From Bacillota bacterium (GTDB taxonomy: Bacteria; Bacillota; Sulfobacillia; Sulfobacillales; Sulfobacillaceae), in NCBI GenBank assembly GCA_021821465.1, contig JAKACM010000037.1:1-39509 (forward strand): DNA of 39,509 nucleotides. Direction: 5' to 3'. Positions 33,287 through 39,509 of this stretch are shown here, in pieces (the stretch's first letter is position 1; each line of letters starts with the position of its first letter). Below the pieces are notes generated by a model. It searched no databases and had not been told where the DNA came from. It saw only the letters and a list, made by a program, of their open reading frames with translations. The position numbers and the translations under genes were made by a program.

Positions 33287-33412
33287 TAAGTCAGGTGACA
33301 GGGATAACGCCCCAAAATCCACACCACGATGCACGTTTTTGGCAGCATACACTGACGCTCCAGACATCAGAGGATCGCCTTGTCTTCCTCCGACGAGATC
33401 CAACCTGACTTA
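33287..33412. mobile_element. Candidate MITE: 10-bp terminal inverted repeats around 106 bp
   Basis: TAAGTCAGGT (33287-33296) and ACCTGACTTA (33403-33412) are exact inverted repeats enclosing 106 bp with no reading frame. Size and layout fit a miniature element or an IS remnant. No clear target-site duplication is seen at the edges, and no matching transposase is in the window, so it is only a candidate. Confidence 0.35.
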
Positions 33413-33542
33413 TCTGGGGATGTATGTATACGGAAACTGTTGATACCGGCATAGAGGAAACAAGGAACCTGTTAAGGCTATTGCCGAATCCCGTGCGAGA
33501 GGAGAGGAGAGTAGACTTACAGAGAGATGAAGTCCCTGGAAC

Positions 33543-36101
33543 CTAGAGTCTTGGATCCACGCCTTCACTTTCCAATGCCAACACGCCGTGTATGCACTCG
33601 TGAATTCGGTATAAGGGTTCGTGCTCAACAAAACGGTTTAGGGCTTCCAAGCCCAGAGCGAATTCCCGAAGCGCGAGGTGCCTTTTGGTGCCGACAAAGC
33701 GTTGGCGCAGCCGGATTAGATTCTCATCGTCCGTATAATTAGGTCCATAGATGATGCGAAGATATTCTCTGCCCCGAACCTTAATGGCGGGTTGAACTAA
33801 CTTGCCTCGGGGATGACGTGCTATAAACGACAGTGGTTTCACTACCATGCCTTCTTGCCCTTGCTGTGTAAGCTCTTCCCACCATTTCACCCCTTGGGCC
33901 ATCGTGTGGGGATTATTCGTATCAATTTGAAGAAAGGGAGTATCTTGGAAAAATTCCGGATTGGTCTCTCTTAGTCTGTGCGCCATGTCGAGATGCCACA
34001 AATGGCTTTGGGCACTATGCACTGCTCCTTCCGAAGCCAGAAGGTGAAACACTGCCACCTTGATGTCATCAATATTGTTGACAGGCCAAGAGTATCTTCT
34101 ATAACTCTGAGTGAATTGTTCCACGTCCGATTTGCGGTGAGAAAAGGTTTTTTCCCATTGGGATAAGTCCAGGCCGCGTTTTCGAGCTTGGGAGAAACGA
34201 TCCCCTGCCGCATCCAAGCCCATGATGGCGGCACGTCCTACTTTGGCATATTGTGTGGTGAGAAGTTGTTCGGCTTTAAAGGACCATGGCATAATTTCGG
34301 CGTCAAGTATTAACCAGTCCGAATGAAGTAAAGAGAACAAATTAGCTTGCAGGGCGGCCTGTCGGACTCGTTCAATGAATTGCGTTCCTTGCACCGAATC
34401 GGTAAAAAACTCCCGTCCCGATCGTGTGTAGACGATTCCCGGGTTCTGTGCGTGAAGTCCAAAGCGTGTTCCGAGTGTCTCGTCATCGCGGCAAACGAGG
34501 ATAATGGCGCGTGAACCCATGTGTTTAGGCTCCAAGACCAACTGATAAACTCCTTGTTTGTGGAAATAGGCAAACGCATCCTGAGGATGCTCCAAAAGTC
34601 CCGGAAGTTTGCTGGTTTCTGCCGGAGACATCGTAGGTGGAAGATAAATGAGTGCCTTAGGATTGACGGTATACCGGCTTAACACTTCCAGAGCGGCTTG
34701 CGCATTTGTCTCAGGGATGACAACGTCTCCTAGAAGTCGCGTATGAATTCTCTTCGGTCCCACGAAATCGGCGAGATCAAAAAGGGGATCAGGTTCTGGG
34801 GATATGCTGGCCGACTCGTGCTTGACTCCTGCTCCCAGAGGGCGAATGGGATCGTAATAGGTCTTGCGGGCTTCAACGTCGACCCACTCGCTTTCCGGAT
34901 AACGAAATGCCGTGAGTTTTCCCCCGAAAACACAGCCGGTATCAATGTTCAGTGTTCGATTCAACCATTCGGGATTTGGCACCGGGGTATGACCGTAAAT
35001 GACGAGAGCCTTGCCTCGGTAATCCGACGCCCAGTTATAGCGGATTGGGAGCCCAAATTCATCCTTTTCCCCCGTGGTTTCACCATAAAGGGCAAAATCC
35101 CGAACCCGGGCGGAGCCGCGTCCGTGCATCGACGCAGGCAGTCCGGCATGTGCGACGACAAGCCGTCTCTCATCAAGAACATAATGGCTTAGAAGACCAT
35201 CCAGAAAGTGTTTCACTCGCAGGGTGAAATCTGCCGGCTCACCGGAAATTTGTTCCAGTGTTTGCTGAAGCCCGTGCGTAACAAGAACGTCACGTCCCTT
35301 CATTTTTTTCAACAGTTTGGATTCATGATTACCCATAACGGCCAGAGCTGTGCCTTCTTCCACAGTATCCATGGCGAGCTGCAATACCTCTACTATGCGA
35401 GGACCACGATCTACCAGGTCGCCCAGAAATATTAATTTTCTGTTTTGGGGATGCTCAACATGGTAATGGCCTTGAATCTTTGTGAGCTGATAGCCCAGCT
35501 TTTCTATTAAAAGTCGAAGCTCATCAAAACAACCGTGCACATCGCCGATAACGTCGAAGGGACCATGCTCTCTTGTTTTGTCCGTCCATAAGGGTTGGCG
35601 TTGCCAGTTAAAATCATTGATTTCTTCTTGCGCCGAAAAGATAATGACCTGATGAAACCCTTCCCGGCGCAAATGGGATCCTTGGGGTTTCAGCATTCGG
35701 AGTTGGCGGCGCACCACATTGCGAGGAAGACGGCGGTCCTCTCTTTGTTCGTTGCGTTCGAACAAGACCTTCTCAGGCAAATTGAACACGATGGCGGTCA
35801 ACAGAAAATGGTATTCCCGCGCGACGGCAATGAGGGACTGACGTGCTTTAGTCTCGACATTGGTGGCGTCAATAACCGTCAGCCGTCCTCTCTCGAGCCT
35901 TTTGCGAAGGACGTAATAAAGTACATCGAAGGCGTCATGAGTGGCCTCCTGATTGGTTTCGTCGTCGGATACCATAGCACGGCAGTGATCCGAAGAGAGA
36001 ATTTCGGTGGGTTCAAAGTGTTCTTGGGCGAAGCGGGTTTTTCCCGATCCGGATGCTCCAATGAGAACCACCAAAGATAATTCCGGAATGTTAACCGTCA
36101 T
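33543..36101 (-). CDS. pnkp: Polynucleotide kinase-phosphatase-ligase Pnkp (RNA repair)
   Basis: A three-domain RNA-end healing and sealing enzyme of 852 residues. Kinase domain: P-loop GASGSGKT with Lys21/Thr22, which phosphorylates 5'-OH ends. Phosphatase domain: GDVHG (Asp187, His189), GDLVDRG (from Asp228) and GNHE (Asn258, His259), which removes 3' phosphates or 2',3'-cyclic phosphates. Adenylyltransferase/ligase domain: EPKHMGSR with nucleophile Lys526, later EGMVVKP. Lys21 and Asp187 carry the same numbers as in Clostridium thermocellum Pnkp, as I remember them. Pnkp needs Hen1 to complete ligation. ATG 36101 is chosen: it begins the conserved MTVNIPELSL and overlaps the hen1 stop by 11 bp, indicating coupled translation; an in-frame start at 36164 is deeper inside hen1. 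Confidence 0.95.
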   Translation of the reverse strand: MTVNIPELSLVVLIGASGSGKTRFAQEHFEPTEILSSDHCRAMVSDDETNQEATHDAFDVLYYVLRKRLERGRLTVIDATNVETKARQSLIAVAREYHFLLTAIVFNLPEKVLFERNEQREDRRLPRNVVRRQLRMLKPQGSHLRREGFHQVIIFSAQEEINDFNWQRQPLWTDKTREHGPFDVIGDVHGCFDELRLLIEKLGYQLTKIQGHYHVEHPQNRKLIFLGDLVDRGPRIVEVLQLAMDTVEEGTALAVMGNHESKLLKKMKGRDVLVTHGLQQTLEQISGEPADFTLRVKHFLDGLLSHYVLDERRLVVAHAGLPASMHGRGSARVRDFALYGETTGEKDEFGLPIRYNWASDYRGKALVIYGHTPVPNPEWLNRTLNIDTGCVFGGKLTAFRYPESEWVDVEARKTYYDPIRPLGAGVKHESASISPEPDPLFDLADFVGPKRIHTRLLGDVVIPETNAQAALEVLSRYTVNPKALIYLPPTMSPAETSKLPGLLEHPQDAFAYFHKQGVYQLVLEPKHMGSRAIILVCRDDETLGTRFGLHAQNPGIVYTRSGREFFTDSVQGTQFIERVRQAALQANLFSLLHSDWLILDAEIMPWSFKAEQLLTTQYAKVGRAAIMGLDAAGDRFSQARKRGLDLSQWEKTFSHRKSDVEQFTQSYRRYSWPVNNIDDIKVAVFHLLASEGAVHSAQSHLWHLDMAHRLRETNPEFFQDTPFLQIDTNNPHTMAQGVKWWEELTQQGQEGMVVKPLSFIARHPRGKLVQPAIKVRGREYLRIIYGPNYTDDENLIRLRQRFVGTKRHLALREFALGLEALNRFVEHEPLYRIHECIHGVLALESEGVDPRL

Positions 36102-37452
36102 TTCGTTGGAATACCCCCATTTGTGTTGGTGATCCCAAAGTGGGATCTTCTGCACCCACTTCATGGGTTCTCACTTGGTAGCCAAAGCGGTTGGCTGTTT
36201 TTTCGGTCCAGTGGCCAAATTCCTGCCGCGTCCATTCGAAACGGTGGTCGGTATGCCTTAATCGGTTGGGGGCGAGGGACGCGAAAAGGCTGTTGTACTC
36301 TTTGTTGGGCGTTGTCACAATGACGACCCGGGGTCTGGCATATTCAAACAGCGCCCGTTCGAAGTAGCTCAAGAGTTCCGGCTCGATATGTTCAATTACT
36401 TCCATCAAGACTGCCGCATCAAATCCTTCGAGACGGCGATCACGGTAGACCAGTGAGCCGTGCCACAACTTGACTTTTCGGGATAGCCGCTCCGGCATGG
36501 CATCAAGACGTTTGTGCGCCTTTCGCAAAGCTGTAAGGGAAATATCCAGTCCCACCAATTCTTTAAAAAGAGGTTCTTGAACCAGATAGTTCAGCAACCC
36601 TCCTTCTCCGCACCCCAGATCCAAAATACGCGAAACCTCGGTCTTTTTCAGAACATTGAGCACGGCCTGTATACGCTGTTCACGCAAGGGCAAAGGACGC
36701 TCGGAGGCGTCTTCTCGGGATTGAGAAGTCGGCTCCAAGAGGGATAAAGCCCTTGTTGTCAAACGTGAATTATGTTTGAGATACCGCCAAGTGATGGTCT
36801 CGCGCTCGGGATGCGACTTCAACCATCCCTCGCCATGGTGAAGCAGTTTTTCGACTTCGTCGTCCGAGATATAGTAATGTTTGTCATTGTCAAGAACCGG
36901 AATTAAAACATAGAGATGATTCAAAAGCTCGTACAGCGACGTCTCTGCCTGAAGTGTTACGGCATAATAGGGTGCTTCTCCCCAATCGGCAAATAGAGGG
37001 TCGAGCAAGGTTTTTTGAATTCGGAGTGTGTACCCCAAAGGCTCGAAAATACGGCGAATCAAGGGCTCGCCACCGTCGGAGGGCAAAACCCCCAGATAGG
37101 CTTCCAGCCAAATGGCTTGGTGGGGCAGATATTCTCTCGCCCGGCAATTGCCGCTCAAGGCAGTGCCGAAAACTTTTGCGATGGCAACCGACATGAACGA
37201 CGAAACGGTGTAAGGGCGGTCGTTGACATAATGCTGAGCCACAGGCGGATTGCGAGTCTTTGAACGCACGATGCCTATGGGGTCGATGTCTAAAAGCAAA
37301 GCGGCGGTACAACGATCTTCACCGGCTTCGGGAAAAAAGACGAGGGCCTGTCCAAAAGGCAAGGGAAATGTTTGGACTTTATCCGGATGCTTATGCAGCA
37401 AGTAGCCGAGATCTGTCGCTGGGTGGTAGGTCGTGGTTATGGTTAATATCAC
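36091..37452 (-). CDS. hen1: 3'-terminal RNA ribose 2'-O-methyltransferase Hen1
   Basis: Partner of Pnkp: a 453-residue enzyme that methylates the 2'-OH at the 3' end of broken RNA before ligation, so that the repaired site cannot be cut again by the same ribotoxin. The N-terminal part (about 1-250) is the bacterial Hen1 domain that activates the Pnkp ligase. The C-terminal methyltransferase has the SAM loop ILDLGCGEGGLL and the manganese site: Glu351, Glu354 and His355 in EVIEHIE, and His403 in DHRFEW. All four are offset by exactly 15 from the C. thermocellum residues I remember (366, 369, 370, 418). Start GTG 37452 follows AGAGGAG at 11 nt. It is first in the operon, with pnkp overlapping its end. 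Confidence 0.95.
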   Translation of the reverse strand: MILTITTTYHPATDLGYLLHKHPDKVQTFPLPFGQALVFFPEAGEDRCTAALLLDIDPIGIVRSKTRNPPVAQHYVNDRPYTVSSFMSVAIAKVFGTALSGNCRAREYLPHQAIWLEAYLGVLPSDGGEPLIRRIFEPLGYTLRIQKTLLDPLFADWGEAPYYAVTLQAETSLYELLNHLYVLIPVLDNDKHYYISDDEVEKLLHHGEGWLKSHPERETITWRYLKHNSRLTTRALSLLEPTSQSREDASERPLPLREQRIQAVLNVLKKTEVSRILDLGCGEGGLLNYLVQEPLFKELVGLDISLTALRKAHKRLDAMPERLSRKVKLWHGSLVYRDRRLEGFDAAVLMEVIEHIEPELLSYFERALFEYARPRVVIVTTPNKEYNSLFASLAPNRLRHTDHRFEWTRQEFGHWTEKTANRFGYQVRTHEVGAEDPTLGSPTQMGVFQRNDG

Positions 37453-38042
37453 CGAATTTCGCTCTCCTCTAGTGCGATACCAGACATCTTATGGTTCTCT
37501 CCAATCATGGCAGCGTAACCCGTGCGGGTTTCCCAAATGATTGGTTCCAGTATAGCATTCTCCAAGGGGTGAGCGATTGGGGTTCAGTCCAGGGATGTGA
37601 AGGAGCTATCAACTATAATTTTATGGTATCGCAGGGCTGTCTTGTGATAAGGGAAAGCACGTTGGACAAATCACGGACCGTTGCAATGACCGTAATGATC
37701 ATGGTTGGAGAGCCTATTATCACTATAAATACCAGCGATTGTTGGGGGGTTTTTGGCTGTGATGCGCGTTAAGTCAAGTGACTCTCGGCTCAGGCACATG
37801 GTTTGGTTGCTAGCCGGTTAGCGCTCCCGTCGGGTTTGGACGTTAGTCACCTGATCTGTTGACATGGCGCCGAATAGCGCGGCAAAACTCTTCCGGTTTT
37901 TAACAGAAGGCAAAAGACATTTTCGTTCCCCGAGGGGACTCCATTTTGATTGTAGTGGAATATTGTCCTACTTGACTAGTATACCATAACAATATAAAAT
38001 CAATATGCCACAACAATATATAATGCCTAGGGATGTCAAGCC
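37453..38042. other. Divergent intergenic region, hen1 and GntR gene
   Basis: About 590 nt. The right end holds the GntR promoter and direct repeats (37972-38020). A plus-strand frame of 93 codons (37491-37772) has no ribosome site or family signature. No hen1 promoter is clear. Confidence 0.45.
37972..38020 (+). promoter_or_regulatory. Promoter and direct-repeat operator of the GntR gene
   Basis: TTGACT (37972-37977), 17 nt, TAAAAT (37995-38000). Two near-identical 12-mers, CATAACAATATA (37985-37996) and CACAACAATATA (38009-38020), lie 24 bp apart, over and just after the -10. GntR proteins of this kind usually repress their own promoter, so these are likely binding sites. Confidence 0.5.
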
Positions 38043-38999
38043 ATGTATGAGAATATTGAGATCAATCGCCGAGACACTATTCCGTTATACCAGCAAGTCA
38101 AGGAACAAATTAAATACAGTATCTTGCTGGGACAGTTAAAATCGGGAGAAAAGTTGCCGCCCATTCGTGTTCTGGCTAGTCATTTGCATCTTAACCCGAA
38201 TACGATCAGCCATGCCTATGACGAATTGGAGCGAGAAGGGTTGATTATGTCGCGTCAGGGAAGCGGAGCATTTGTGACGCGGCATGCCCGTGAATCACGG
38301 ACGGTAGTGCAATCCGAAGTGATGACAATATTGGACCGTGCCATTCACGATCTCAATTTTTGTGGATTTTCCCCAGAAGAGCTTACGCGAATGTTTGAAG
38401 AGCGGCTCAAAATGTCATGGGCACTTCCCAAAGAGAGAATGGCATTCGTCGAATGCCATGATGAATCACTGAGGCCATACGTGGCCCGACTGGAGCAGGA
38501 ACTCAACCAACCCATTCGGCCGGTATTGTTGCGGGATTTAACAAAAAGTGCGCAGACGCTCGGCGAAGAGACCCATGTGATTATCACCACATTTTTTCAT
38601 TTGGCAGAGGTGTCGGATCTGGTTTCTTCATGGCCGCAATCTCCCCAAATTTTGGCAGTTGCTGTCATGCCCCACTTGCGCACCCTGATGAGTCTCTCTC
38701 ACTTCCCCTCGGGGTCTTGTCTGGGTGTGGTCTGTTACGTGCACGAAACGGCTCAACGTATGCAACAAATGGTTGCGGAAGTTCTTGGTGATCACATCTC
38801 ATATCTTACCAGCACACCGGACGATCCAGCCAAAATCCAACAGATCGTGCATGATGCCCACAAAATCTTAGTCACACCCGACTGCCGCGACGCAGTTTTG
38901 GCGCAAGGGGCTCCGGCTGATCAACTCTTGGAGTTTGCAAATGAACTCGATCCCGCATCCATTCAATCGCTTCGACAAATGTTGTATCTCACCGGGTAA
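38043..38999 (+). CDS. GntR-family (YtrA-like) regulator with long ligand domain
   Basis: A 318-residue transcription regulator. Residues 10-80 form the GntR winged helix: IPLYQQVKEQIKYSILLGQLKSGEKLPPIRVLA, then LHLNPNTISHAYDELEREGLIMSRQGSGAFV. YtrA proteins are usually about 120-130 residues; here a further 220 residues form a periplasmic-binding-like or phosphate-binding-like alpha/beta domain (THVIITTFFHLAEV, SCLGVVCYV, DAHKILVTPDC), not a MocR aminotransferase domain. It probably senses a small molecule. ATG 38043 follows AGGGATG about 9 nt upstream. A likely autoregulatory operator precedes it, and an EmrE-like transporter gene starts 330 nt downstream. Confidence 0.82.
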   Translation: MYENIEINRRDTIPLYQQVKEQIKYSILLGQLKSGEKLPPIRVLASHLHLNPNTISHAYDELEREGLIMSRQGSGAFVTRHARESRTVVQSEVMTILDRAIHDLNFCGFSPEELTRMFEERLKMSWALPKERMAFVECHDESLRPYVARLEQELNQPIRPVLLRDLTKSAQTLGEETHVIITTFFHLAEVSDLVSSWPQSPQILAVAVMPHLRTLMSLSHFPSGSCLGVVCYVHETAQRMQQMVAEVLGDHISYLTSTPDDPAKIQQIVHDAHKILVTPDCRDAVLAQGAPADQLLEFANELDPASIQSLRQMLYLTG

Positions 39000-39328
39000 T
39001 ATATTTCGCAATTTGATCTAGCAATCGTGGTCTGAGTTCATCCAAAGGAGGGTGCTGACACATGTGTCCACCATGGGGTGCAAGTCATGTCCCGGACGGC
39101 TCGAACCGTCTTTTGCAATAGCGCCACAAGTCCCTAGGCATTTTCGCTAAAGGATTGGCGAAATGGCATTTGCAAGTTCAGTACTTGGAATCTTCATAAG
39201 CGCCCAGGGGTTTAACAGAACAGAAGAGATTGGGTGCGTTGTGCCAGGCGTCAGCGTGGCGCTCAAAAACTACCAGCCATTTCAATAATGAGCAGCAATA
39301 CACTATCTGATTGGTGGGCCGAAGTGAA
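39000..39328. other. Gap between GntR gene and efflux transporter start
   Basis: About 330 nt, with a weak terminator at 39095-39114. A 19-codon frame at 39061 follows a good AAAGGAGG 10 nt away but shows no recognisable peptide. The transporter promoter is not clear. Confidence 0.4.
39095..39114 (+). terminator. Weak terminator after GntR gene
   Basis: GACGG-ctcgaa-CCGTC (39095-39110) followed by TTTT. The stem is only 5 bp, so efficiency is doubtful. Confidence 0.4.
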
Positions 39329-39509
39329 ATGATGATACCCGACAGGACGCGTTCTGCCCGCCATTATGCCGTAGGTGGACCGGTTGCCACCGGCGTGTTG
39401 GCTTCCATGTTTTTTTCGATCACATTCGTGATCAATCAAGAGTTGGGACAAACGGGACACAGCTGGCAATGGACAGCTGCTTTGCGATATTTTTTCATGG
39501 TCCCACTCT
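39329..39509 (+). CDS. EmrE-like multidrug efflux transporter, partial (runs off the window)
   Basis: The first 60 codons of a membrane protein open to the window end. After a basic N-terminus come GVLASMFFSITFVINQEL and GHSWQWTAALRYFFMVPL. This F-x-x-TFV-x-N, then W-x-W-x-A-x-LRY-x-F pattern is typical of the multidrug resistance efflux (EmrE superfamily, DMT-type) proteins, which export drugs or metabolites by proton exchange. Two ATGs (39329 and 39332) are possible and the ribosome site is poor. It lies downstream of a GntR regulator that could control it. The rest of the gene is outside the window. Confidence 0.65.
   Translation, partial: MMIPDRTRSARHYAVGGPVATGVLASMFFSITFVINQELGQTGHSWQWTAALRYFFMVPL

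Larger units (their letters stand above)
32844..33542. other. Region between zinc mini protein and pnkp
   Basis: About 700 nt. It contains one doubtful minus-strand frame (33034-33279) and the candidate MITE-like inverted repeat (33287-33412). The pnkp 3' end has no clear terminator here. Nothing else is recognised. Confidence 0.4.

Noticed and set aside
37491..37772. 93-codon plus-strand frame upstream of hen1
   Set aside because: No ribosome site and atypical composition; lies in the promoter region of the divergent genes.
39061..39120. 19-codon leader-like peptide before the efflux gene
   Set aside because: It has a good AAAGGAGG, but no regulatory codon run and only a weak hairpin, so an attenuator leader cannot be supported.

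Overview
The window looks like chromosomal DNA of a Gram-positive (Firmicutes) bacterium of moderate GC. My best guess is an acidophilic Sulfobacillus-like organism. This rests on B. subtilis-type features (class I-alpha glutamine synthetase, AGGAGG ribosome sites, many GTG/TTG starts, lipobox lipoproteins, MacAB-like exporter without an outer-membrane partner) and on gene content, not on any search. No rRNA, tRNA or CRISPR array is visible, and the only mobile DNA is one decayed IS200/IS605-type TnpB and one possible MITE.

Layout. 1-1.2 kb: a folate cyclodeaminase-like protein and a divergent DUF488 protein. 1.9-6.3 kb: asparagine synthetase with an exported C39-like cysteine peptidase, then a tnpB fossil, then an inverted paralogue of the peptidase that has lost its catalytic Cys and His. 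6.9-11 kb: an XRE/TPR-type regulator, an SLC13-type anion permease with two RCK_C domains, and a CPA1 Na+/H+ antiporter that overlaps it tail to tail. 11.4-12.6 kb: a DUF2249 protein and a CRP/FNR regulator. 13.4-14.5 kb: an acyl-ACP reductase-like enzyme behind two tandem palindromes. 15-16.5 kb: glnA with a potentially structured leader. 16.8-21.7 kb: a MacA/MacB-type export operon followed by two exported proteins made of small beta-type repeats. 22.2-27.3 kb: a carbohydrate or polyol-phosphate ABC importer (ATPase, two permeases, binding protein) with a nitroreductase. 27.9-29.7 kb: a VIT1/CCC1 metal transporter and a duplicated-half membrane protein with two ExxE motifs. 30-31.6 kb: an orphan winged-helix regulator and an anchored protein of unknown function. 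31.7-32.8 kb: SurE and a mini protein made of a DnaJ-type zinc domain. 33.5-37.5 kb: the Hen1-Pnkp bacterial RNA repair operon. 38-39.5 kb: a GntR regulator and the start of an EmrE-like efflux transporter.

How it fits together. Themes are nitrogen assimilation (asnB, glnA), ion and metal homeostasis (SLC13, CPA1, VIT1, COG4280-like), envelope and export functions (C39-like pair, MacAB operon) and RNA damage repair (Hen1 methylates the 3' end that Pnkp heals and seals). The best candidates for something undescribed are the active/inactive C39 pair, the glnA leader RNA, the stand-alone DnaJ zinc protein beside SurE and the RNA repair operon, and the acyl-ACP reductase outside cyanobacteria. 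Functions are assigned from motifs read by eye, and no database search was possible.
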